Source: Pampus argenteus (lineage: Eukaryota > Chordata > Actinopteri > Scombriformes > Stromateidae). From it: a DNA stretch of 64,000 bases. The notes below the pieces were generated by a model, which saw only the letters and a list, made by a program, of their open reading frames with translations, was not told where the DNA came from and did not search any database. This document shows, piece after piece, positions 35,801 to 47,631 of the stretch. How positions within the stretch are numbered: the stretch's first letter is position 1; the number at the start of each line of letters is the position of its first letter. A program made the position numbers and the translations under genes. The DNA lies in assembly GCA_036937835.1 (NCBI GenBank), contig CM072864.1, forward strand, positions 20,321,501 to 20,385,500, given 5' to 3'.

Positions 35801-38800
35801 ATAGTCAAAAAGTATTCTGAATGTGTTTCAGCTTTGTGGTTCAGTGTGACAGATAAAGTGCGCTGTGGCGAGTTAACATCTATGGTCTTTGTTGATCGCT
35901 GACCTCAGTTCAAAACATTGTTTTAGTAACATTATTGTAAAGCCCTCTGAGACAAATGTATTTTGTGATTTTGGGCTATATAAATAAAATTTGATTTGAT
36001 TATTATATATGTGTTTGTGTTGTCTAAAACTGCCCAGCGCTGCAGATCTGTGAAATTAGTTAAGATCCCATTTCTATCTATTTAATGTTCATTTTGTGTG
36101 CTGTGTGGGAGGTCGTTTAGCTTCATTCCGGTTCTCATGGCATTGTATTAGTTACACAGTACAGCACAGGATACCAAAGCCCCAGTGGCCTAATGGATAA
36201 GGCACTGGCCTCCTAAGCCAGGGATTGTGGGTTCGAGTCCCATCTGGGGTGACTGAAAGCAGAGTGGCGCAGCGGAAGCGTGCTGGGCCCATAACCCAGA
36301 GGTCGATGGATTGAAACCATCCTCTGCTAGCAGTGTTTTGTGTGTGTGTGTTTAGAGTTAAAATGAATAAATGAAAAGACATACATCATTGGATCAATAA
36401 AGTATGCCTGCTGTTTGTACTCTTCCCTCTTTATTTATTGCTTTTATTTATGAATTATTAAGTATTGTTTCCACTGTCAGATATCAGCAGTTTATCATGT
36501 CTAGGAGTTATTTTACAATGAAAAGCTGAAATGTACTTACTGTATCTGTCTGTGATTCTACCTCATTGACTTTTCTTTTCTGCAATCCAAAATAAATATC
36601 TGAATGGCAGAGATACTGTGCCTATTAAGACTACATTATATTCTGGTCTATTAACGCTGCTTTTAATTTGTTGAGAGTATTGACGCATCTAGAAAAAAGA
36701 ATTTTGCTAAAACAAAAAAAAAGTTCCCATTTCCCACTGATAGTTTGAATCATGTGTAAATGTTTGAGTCAGCCTCTACTGTAACTGTACTACTGTTTTA
36801 AGGTGGATTTTTTTGTTTTGATCCTTCACCATTATTTTCCTAAGCACACCTCTTGAGTTTTTTTGTCTGAAGCCTTTAAGCAAAATGGGAAATCTACTGG
36901 TGACATAACACCTAAGTGTCTGTGGAAGCCAGGGGAAATCATGTCACCACCACCTAAACTCGGAGGACAGACGGAGGCAGCAACTGGAGCAACTAGCAGC
37001 AGCTGGAAGCTGTGGACATGGATCTCAACCAATCTGTACCGTTCAGGTTTCTGGTCTTGAAATTCCCAGGCAGATGTGTTTTTAAAAGTTTTGAATGTTC
37101 TCCTTCACATCCCTGCACTCCTTCTTACTCAGGCCTCCCAGAAAAGCAGAATTATCCTGCTTGAATAGAGTCACCTGTTGCATGCATGTACTGTAAATGC
37201 AGTTAGAGCTGACCTGGCATAGTTGTGCTGACCTCCGAGTATAAAAATGTCCCGACCACTTCATAATACAACAATAGTGAGAGATGTAGCTGCTCTATTG
37301 TTAAGACCATTCTGTGCTAATCATAACATCTGAATGCACTGGATGTCTGGATCACATCACGTCCAGCACACGCACAGATATTAACCTGTGAACCTTTGAA
37401 GTCTGAATGAAATATTTAGATTCCATAAAAAGATGAATGACCGAACTGTAGCAACATTTCATCAACAGTCTTTGTACTCTGACATGTTTTCTGAATATCA
37501 GTCATGGTAAAACGGTAAATGGACTGCATTTATATAACTTTTATATATAGATTTTCTAGTCTTTTCAACCACTCAAAATGCTCTACACTACATGTCAACA
37601 TTCAGCCATTCATTCATACTACACTGAAGGCAAAGGCTACCATGCGAGGTGCCAGCAGCTCATCAGGAGGAGTTTATAATCATTCACACACAATTTGAGG
37701 TTCAGCATGTATGATCTGATTGATCCTCGAAGGCGTTTTATGCTACAGTTTGTATTTGTCTGTTGTGTGTTTATTTTATTCATTTGATTTGATTCAGTTT
37801 AAGTCTGTGAGTGTGGATCTGGATAAAAAATATGTTTGTGCTCTCTTGGATTTATTACCCGTAACTGTCCTTATCATCTGTTTAACCCCTCAAAATGAAA
37901 AAGCAGTATAAATGGCATCATCATCATGATCATCACTCAACCTTTTTCCCACTAAGGTGTCAAAGGCTAAGTGGATAGTGGCAAATTGTTGTGTTAACTT
38001 TAAAATAAGAGGCTTAGAGTTTGTCCTTCTGGTAATCTCGACCTCACAGATTGAGAAGAGCTGTGGCAAACGCAGTATAAATGATTTCTCACTTTAACAG
38101 AGAGGAAACAATGAGCTCAGAGACAAAACACGGTAATGGAAAATACTTCAATCATAACAACGATGTGTTTTTCCAGATGTAGTGGCAGCGCTACACAACA
38201 CAACTGGTCTGGATTAGTAACAGTGTGGACATTGTTACTGTTGGCCAGCACAATTGAAAACAGCACTGTCTGGTACTGCTGGTGTTTAGGAAATGCTGAT
38301 CATTCTTCTGCCAAGAGGCAAAAGTAAAAGAAAAGCAGCTTCATGGAGGAATAGAGAACCTGTGAATATTTTTAAGTATCTTATATAAGTGACATGTATA
38401 GCTCGCATAGCCTCTTCTCCCTGTCGACCTCACCTTTCTTGATCTTGCGATGGAAGTTGATGGCATCCACAGAGGCGGTGACAATGTTGGTGTTGCAGTG
38501 CCGAGCCGCCACAATGCCAGCGACCTCATCCATCAGCTTCATGGTCACACCTGTTCCAGACACACACACACACACAGACAGACACACACACACAGTTTGA
38601 CTTTAGTTAGATATACAGTATATCCAGACTACAACACAACAAGTCGATCCTGCAAATCAACAACATTGAGTCATAAAATCCTCTCTAGTATTTAGACTGA
38701 TTTGTGTGTTTCAGTAATAACTGCAACAGTCTTTTCTCCCTTAATATAATGTTCTCTTATCAACAACATCATTATGTCCCGCAGACATAATTAATATTGA

Positions 38801-41800
38801 AATTATTATCGGAACATGTGCAGTTGCATGAACACTAAGCAAAAATCTGCTGATGAAGACCATGGGATGCAATCGAAAGGAAGTAAGTGGTCCTTCACCG
38901 TTGAGATTGTCACTTACACTGACCTTAGGTTATGAAGCTTCTGATTCATATTCAGTAACTTGTGGCATTCTGCTCTCCTGTTATCAAGCTCGTCTTCTCA
39001 GAACTAGTCTTTCAGGGTAAATGAAGTCATTAGGCCGGAGGGATTCTGTTGTGTTTGAGGCACTAATTCACTGAAATAAGCTTGTTTGAAGTTAATGGCT
39101 TTTCTGATGCAATTAAAAAACTACCCAGCTCAGGCTGAATTATGAATGAGTCTCCTCGCCATTTCCTCAATATTAACTTCTTATTGAGACTCATTAGTCC
39201 ACTGTCGACATCGTGCCGACTACCAAAAAGTATTTTAGTAGACTTTCAGCTAGCTGGCTTCTAGCTGCCAGTATGTAATAATAAATGTTCGATAAACAAT
39301 CAATAACTTGTGCTCCACTACAATTGTTGAGATGTTAACATTTATTTCTGCTTATATTTTTTCTGACATGTGACCTCTTAATGTACCGTGTGTTTCTAGA
39401 TCTAATTGACGTTTGATCATTTATACTCTGCCATGAGAACAGGAATATACTGAGTGAAATGAATCCAAGCTGAAGAAACTACAAACAGAAGATTATTTTA
39501 TTCTAAAAAGACTTTAGATTTTAGGTGATGTATCAGTTTGAACATGTGAGAACACATTAAATAATTCATCATCAAAATGCTTACACTAGGCACGATTTGA
39601 AGAGCAAGGAAAGACTTTGAGCAGCAAATCATAGTTGCAAGTTACAGCAAAGCTTGAGAAACAGAACTCACAAAGTGGACACAGAGGAATCCACAAATCC
39701 ACACCTGCATTTGCCAGACTGTGCCGCACATATGGCACCGGCAGCTTGTGTCACGAGTTAAGGAAAAAGTTTCTCACTGAAGGTAGGTAGAGAGTGAGTG
39801 CATGTGTTATATATTTGTGTGTGTGTGTGTGTGTGTGTGAAAAGTATCATTTGAAATATTCAAACTCTGCATTAGAAACTCCAGTTGTCCCAATCATTCC
39901 CTAGTTGATTTTTGTACCTTTCATGCTACAGAAAATCAAGTCTACTTGGTGATGGCTGCTTTGGCTCCTTCCATCTGCACTGTGCGGCTCTATTTATGAC
40001 AGCCAAATGTGTGGGAGTACAAACAGAATGTGCTGCTTGCTCCCAAATGCAGCACTCACTATAAAAGTAGGCTTGCTGGGTTGATTAAGAATTAAACATG
40101 CTATTACTCTGACACCCTGTTATCCCAAATTAAGTATGACTTCCATTTAGTTTTGATTTTGTTACTGATATTTAAAATAGTTGCTGGAAAGTAAACTTTA
40201 TTTTCTGCCCAAAGCTAAACAAATATCAGAGGTTACAGAAAATTGGATATGAATTTCCAACAAAATTTGAAAATAAAGAAAATGGCTCGGTGCTAGAGGA
40301 AATGGAATCGAGCTCTGACTTTGATGTGTGATTATGAGGTTGCACTCAGGCCGGATCTTTTGCTCCATCATTCTTTAAACTGAACTGAAAGTCCAGCTGA
40401 TCGAGGAACTATAACCATTAACAACACCTGATGATGTAGCCACAGTTCAGAAAGGTGACAACAGCACGTCAGCCTTAAAGTGTGTGTGGGCAATAAAAGA
40501 TATCATTTCCTTCCGCAACCTGTTGAGAAGCATTTTCTAAGCCCATCTTGTTTCTCCCCTCCCCCCCAATATGTTGTGAAAATTGATGGGATCTCACCTA
40601 AGATTGAAAATTTCCCCTGGGTGCAGGGCACAGCAGGCTGCTGCGCTTCAAAGCCTGGAGTGGTCATGTCTGAGCATGTAACTCTTAATGGAGATGGATC
40701 ATGACCTGAACATGATGATGAAATTGAACATAGACGCTGCATGACATTCAAGCAAATCTCAACTTTTCGATTAAATTTAAGAAGTCCCTAGTTGAGTTTG
40801 GTATAGTTGGCCTTGCTTTGTAATGTCTGTCAAGCTCACTGTTGATGATTTGAAACTCGGTACAGTTCAGAGATGAGTTATTGTTATTGCTGCTATATCT
40901 AGATGTAGACACAACTTTGAATGAATGCTAGTGTAATGTTGCTCTGTAACTGCTGGATTTTTAAAGGTGTAATACACAACATTCGGCCACACTAGATGTC
41001 ACTTGAGCACCGACATCTCAGACCAAAAACAAATACACGCGTCCTTTACTCAACAAAGAACTATTTGCTAGCAGGTTTGACATGTTAATGTTGTGTTTAC
41101 AGCTTGTTTCTGCTGCCTCCAGTGGCCAAAAAAGAAGGTTTAAAAAGAACAAAACTATATTTTAAGATTATTACTATGGATCTGAATATGAGAATACACA
41201 GTGGTTTTATAGGTTGTACATTTCTATAAGTTTACTGAGCCATGAATTCCAACTGCTGGATGGCCTTGCACCCTATCACATTTAAACCTGGTTCCATATT
41301 TCTGTTATTAAACTGCACTGTCTCCCTGTCATAAGGCTAACACGGTCCAGTAACTTCACTAAAAGTCGGGAACTTATTCCAGCTTTGGAAGTTTCTTCTG
41401 CCTCAAACCGTAGGAAACTTCATCCCAAGGAAAAACCAAAGTCACAAAAGTCTCTTTCTCTTAGTCAAAGTCTGAGACAATATGCAATTTATTGTTTAGC
41501 ATTTTTTAGAGGAATATTTTAAAGGTAACATTTTAAGCAGTAAAAAGGAAATACAACAGTAGCACTCAATATGATGATCTAATTGGGCCATACGAGCTGC
41601 AATAAATAATATATTACTGCCTGTTTCTTTGTGTGTGTTTTCAGAGCTGAAAAACTGCAGCTCTAGTAGCAGCATTCATGCATCATCTGATAAGATTCTG
41701 ATATCTGATATTAATCTTTAAAAAACAAAGTGATCCCACATTTTTTGAGCTTTCATCTGATTCTGTCGTCCATTCGCAAATATTAACTGGTGCGAATTAG

Positions 41801-44800
41801 ATTACATTTTTATTCTGTTTCTCTGTAATGATATAGAGGCTGAAATAAATAATCTTTAGGAGGCTACCAGGGGTAAATAAAGAAATCATAAGGGATTGGA
41901 GAGAAAGCCCTGCTCAGCGTGCTATGGTATGGAGTGAATGCTAATGTGCTAAACAGCTAGACTGAGACAGTCTAGAATAAAAACTTTTTACGACATGACA
42001 TGAACTCTGTGACTGTGTGAGAAAAGAATAAATGTACAGAGGTCTTGGTTATGCGGTATGAACTGTGAATTTGTGGGTGGGCTCCTGTGGTCCTTTTTCC
42101 CTGGTTCCCCGGTGTTAGCATCGCTCCAGAAGCTATGAGATAAGGAGGCTGATGGATGTGGGGGGATATTTACCCCAGTTTGCTCACGTTCTTGACTTTA
42201 CCACACTCCCTAAGAGACTTCCCACAGTCTAATAGTCACTACAATAAGTTAAAAGCTGTGAGTTTGGATGTTTGAAAATACTGTTGTTTAGTTAGAGAAT
42301 GGAGTTAGTTATGATGGCAGAGCTCAGAGGCAGTTATGCACAGTAACTCACAAAGGTCATTGTCTAAATTGTTGCAATTTTAAGTCACTTATTTTTCTTC
42401 ACTACACTATGGGTCACATTGTGAGAAAAAAGCTCCTGCAGTTCCTCAAAATGGTTCATTAGCATTCCTCGTTGTCAGCAGCACAGAGACCAGATGTAAA
42501 CGAAGATGTCTCTTCACTTCACGGGAATGTTAACACTTAATTTAGCTGTTAAGGGAAAATGAAGGACAAATGTGGACGGTGCACTGTGGGTTAGAGAAGC
42601 ATACGGATCCGCCTTTAACTTATACTTTCTGCTAATCTTCACCCAGTTTTACTTTTTGTTTCATTACATTAAAACTCCACTAATAAATATTCTTTAGATT
42701 AACAATGAATCAAATTTAGATCTAGAATCAAATATGGCTCATTGTTATGATTTTAATCGTCCTCAACAACCTTGTTTCAAAAAAGCATTAATACATCTTT
42801 AAAGTGTTAATCCTGAAGACTGTGTCCGTATATGTGTTCTTTTATTGTAATAGCTATATAGCCTAGCAGATCACCAAAGTCAAAGACCTCAGGTAAGTTC
42901 TTTATTTCAATACAATTCCTTCAAATTGAATTGGTTAAGTCTATTATTTGCAGCACGAGAATTCATCCATGATAATATGTTTGGCTTTTGGAGAAAGACA
43001 AAGTGTACAGAAGCACCCTGAGTGCAAGAAGAACTGAAGCTGGAGTGCAGGAGATCTGTGTAAGCAACAATATGTCTGAGTGGAAGCATGAGTCTGAGCA
43101 GAAGCAGAGCAGGTCTAAGTGCAAGCAGGGGCTATTTAAGTGCAAGGGCAGGACTTGAGGAAAAGCATTCCAAAATCTGAACACGAAATCAATAAATCAT
43201 CCTCTCAAATTGAAAGACCGTGCTCTTAATGAAGTTAAGAAAAAGCCCAATAATCTTCCAGACACAGCATTGATTTCTGAGGATGCACTCAGCTATGTTC
43301 ATCGTGGAAATTATGAGAAAGTGTTGGAAATACAATTCATCTAGTGCACTAGAGACCTGTGACTAAAATGTCGAGCCAAATCAAGAGGAAGGCTGCGTTG
43401 TCCTTGAGCACCAAAGATGATTGTCTTTATTAATCACCACCATCAGTGGAACTGTTAATGCAACTCCTGCAAACCCCTCTCCGTGTACAGTTGATGTAAA
43501 AGGTTGAAGTGAGGCTCAATGTGAGACTGCAAATGAGGACAAGCGAGGCCAAGGCGGCCCTGGGCTTGGCGTTACACATTCACAGGGTGACATGGCACAC
43601 TATGACTCTCCCTTTGCCGTAGGGTGGGAACACGAAAGGCAGAGTGGGGTGGATGGAAGGGTGGGGAGGAATGGAGATGGTGTGTGTGAAGAGGGAAGAC
43701 AGCTCACTCCAAATGGGGAAAAAACAGCAATTAGTAACCAAGTCTCTAGTGCAGCCTAGTTCGCCACGGGGCAGAATACCTCTGTGATTAGATTCCTTGT
43801 GACGATTTCCCCAAATCTCCATGCACAATGCTGTCCATTGGCAACAGGCATGAGAACAATGAAGGGAGTCTTCCGGGCAGCTCTCGTCACCCATCAACTA
43901 CGTCTACTTGCCCTTTTAATTAGAACCACCACAGACAACAGCACACTACACAAAGCACCAACTGATGAGAGGGGGGAAGAAAAAGTCTGACACCGAGAGA
44001 TATCAACAGCAAAGCAAGCGTGACCTCTGCCTTTCTCACATATTCTCTCATCACTTCCCAAATGTACTCCTTCAACCTCTTTATCTCTTTTTTCCTTTTC
44101 TTTTCACTCGTTTTCCTTGTGCCTACCGCCATCCACCAAAGATAATCCCCTTTCTCTTTGTCTCTCTCATCCCCTCCCCAACAAGTGCTTTAATCATGGA
44201 TAGTATCAAACGGTTCAAACTGCTTCCTAATGATCTGTTACTATAGAAACAGCTTCTGTTAACATTACTACCACACAGCAACCCACCCACATTTTCTCTT
44301 AAAGTCCCATAAGTTGCATATTGTTTTTGTATATTTTACCATTCCAGCTATGACAAGCTTTATTAAACACAGCACCTTAACAAATGTGTGTGTGGCTCAA
44401 AGTAAAGCAAGTGCTGTCAGGGTTACTGTTGAACTGTACGCTCTATGGATAACGCACATCTGAGAAAATCACTGAGAGACAATTCCTGTATTGGAAATTG
44501 TGTCAGATAAAAGGCTTTCAGATAAAATGCACCTCTGGCTGTGATGGTAAAGGTCATCGGCTCCTGCAGATTAGTTTTCTAAATGTACAACGTGGCCTTC
44601 AGTTTGCAATGAACATTGTCCATTAATGTTCACTTTTAACCAGGTAATGCTCATTTCACAGCTGAAAGCACTTTGTGTAATTTTAACATTTTCACTGGTG
44701 ATAGTGGGAGGGTTGGGCTATCCTAATATATTCTCTGCTCTGAGTTGCGCTAAGCAATGCGCACTGTTGACCTTTTTGCCTCGGACTTCTCCCTCCAGGC

Positions 44801-46080
44801 TACCAAACGCTGCGATTGGTGGAGGTTTTTGGGGCTGTATGCAGCCCAATAAGAAAAGCTGCACTTTCCAAAATCCAAAACAAATTTATCGACTTCCCAA
44901 TTACCAAAAACAGCAGAAAACACATGCCATGATAGATTATTATGATTATTTTCTGCTTACTCGCTGAACAAAAAATAAAAAAGCTCTCTGGCTCCATCAT
45001 ACAGTATAACTGTGATTAGCTGTACATTATGTCAGTGTGTCAAAGTATTCTTCTTGATTGCATCTGTATATAAAGTCAGAGTAAATATTTTGAATTTTGA
45101 ACCTTTATTTAATGGTTTTAGGAAGCTAGATTTTTAGACTAAATTCATGATGCGTGTATTTTTCATAGTACATCACATGTACAGGACATCACATACTGTA
45201 TATAACTACAGTTTAAAGAATTGATTTTAGACCAGGTTTCCTTAGCTTAATCCATAGCTTTAACGATTGTGGTGCCAATATAGTCAATATTTGCTTCTTC
45301 AAGCATGCTGACATTTGCATGACCATCCCTCCCAGCGGATGTGAGCGAGTTTTCTGAGGCATATATAGTGGTATGTTTTGAGCTCTGAGATCTGCTATTA
45401 GTCATCCAGGCCACTACACAATACATCAGCGTAAGATGATCCAGTGCTTCCTTGCATACCATACCATACTTGAATGTTCAGATCTTGGAAGACTCTTCCC
45501 TTGTGTCTTGAATGCATCTGTCTCAGGGTCAGATTTACTTAGAAAGTGGAGTTGCACAAATGTGTGCTGAAGTTGTAGCCACTTGTAAAAAACATTTGCG
45601 CTCTGTTTAAGCCTGTTCTTCAGAGGTGGAATATTTTACCTGCAAAACTGACGCATGTTGACTACATAATCAACCTCCGCGCAAACACGTGCACAGATTA
45701 CATTCACACTGTGGCTCCACAAACTACAATGTGCCTGTCAGATCAATACAGTATGTGTGTGTGTTTGGGGCAGAACACCTGAAAAATTGGCACAAAAGCC
45801 GCAGTTAATCTAACCCTCAGTGTATTATTTCTGAATCAGTGTTGGTTTTGAAGATGAGAAGGCTGCCAAGGTAGAGGAAGTAATCCACACAAACACACAC
45901 ACACACAAAGGTCGAACACACAAGCTCCAGTGGACATATCCCTGTCTCCCTGGATTCCTCTGTTTCTGGCAGTGACATGTTTATATACCCACTGAGCATA
46001 GATCATAGCAGGGGACAGATAATATAGAGCCACAGTGATGGGTGTGTTCCTGTGCTTAGACAATCCCTGGCTCAACTCTG

Positions 46081-46120
<40 letters not shown>

Positions 46121-46213
46121 ACAGCCTTAAATCTCTGTTGTGATACATACATATGCAAACATAAATCAATGGCATAAGCTCACACAAACATGGATAACCA
46201 ATAGCTAGTCTTT

Positions 46214-46254
<41 letters not shown>

Positions 46255-47579
46255 CAGAGAAAGTATTTTAACGTTTCAAATTTTAAAATTTTCCATACAA
46301 GACACATCACAACATTTAACAATGTGAATGTCATTTTGATTCGGGGTTGTTTTTTGTTTTTTTTGGTCTAATTTTAATCAGACCACAGTGGTGTCCACCT
46401 GTGGCAATCAACTGCTGTTTCCATGGAAATAGGTGGTACACTTCCTTAAATCATGAGAGAAGGAGTGGAGCGAGTGAGGAAGCAGGGAGAGAGACAGCAT
46501 GAGATAATGAGGAGAGGTGGACAAATGGGCAAAGAATATACTACAAAGAAAAGGAAAGTAAGCGAAAGAATGAAAGGAAAGAATGTTGAATTAACGAGTA
46601 TGCTGGTATGTCTATGATCTTTTCCCACATTTAGAAAATTTCTGGCACGTTGGAGACTTTCATTAGAAATCCAGGTGTGTACTATTTAAAGAGTGACTGC
46701 ACAGTCGCAGGGCTTGACCTCAAAGCATTTGGTATTTTAAACATTAATGTTATTCATCAGGAACTTCTTTTAACACAGTGTGCAGGTTATTCTCTATTCC
46801 TACCAGCAAGCGACTGCCGAGCAGTGCATGCATGTTTTATTGATTGCTAAATGTGATAAATAACACCCCCCAATGTGACCCATTCAACATCAAAACATAT
46901 CTTCTAACGTGTGCTATCTGCACAAGATTGTGTGATCAGTTTTTGAGATATCTGATCTGTCCCTAAACTTCACCAAGAATGCTTTGGTTACCCTGGATCA
47001 TCCACAGGGCTCACTGAAAACTAATTACAATGTATAAAGTAGTTCCATAAAAAACTTTCAAATATTAGATATACCTCTAAACCTTAGCAAACATAATCAA
47101 AACTGTGTGTGTGTGTGTGTGTGTTATTGTAACTGACTTGTTAATGAAGCAATGCGGAATAGAATCCTGTATGAGTGCAAATGATTACTGACCCAATGGC
47201 ATTACATTGACACATATGTATTAGCCTTCATTAGTTTCAATTACATTATCAACAGATCTCTGGCTGGATAAATGTTGGTGTCATAGTCTGGGTCAGTCAG
47301 TCAGGATTCATAGAGAACAGGACAGATAAGCAGAGCGTGTATGTGTTGGCGTCCATAGTGAGGAAACATACAGTAACTGAATAGCATTCATTCATTATCA
47401 CGTAAAAGTCAGTTCACTTTTCTCCAGGAGTGTAGATAGAAGACGGGGAGAGAGCGAGAACTCTGGCTGCCTGACCTGACTCTGTTATGTAAACAAAATA
47501 AGTGTAGTGAAAGGCAGCAACAGCGAACAACAGGGAACATTGTCTAATGAGCAATGGCATGTAAAGAGACGGAGCGGTG

Positions 47580-47631
<52 letters not shown>

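Larger units (their letters stand above)
31557..38433. other. ACOT7 intron 7
   Basis: 6.9 kb. Holds (TA)n at 32851-32879, a LINE 3' tail at 35937-36000, a plus-strand tRNA pair at 36179-36329 and an interspersed repeat at 37505-37715. No coding exon seen. Confidence 0.8.

Noticed and set aside
36152..36382. Minus-strand 76-codon open frame
   Set aside because: It is the antisense of the tRNA-Arg and tRNA-Met genes.
44626..44967. 113-codon plus-strand frame with a hydrophobic start resembling a signal peptide
   Set aside because: The remainder is unstructured repeat-like sequence; no family recognised and length is within chance for this window.
45247..45462. Minus-strand 71-codon open frame ending NIDYIGTTIVKAMD
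   Set aside because: Composition is protein-like, but there are no splice signals in phase with ACOT7, no recognised family and no support beyond length.
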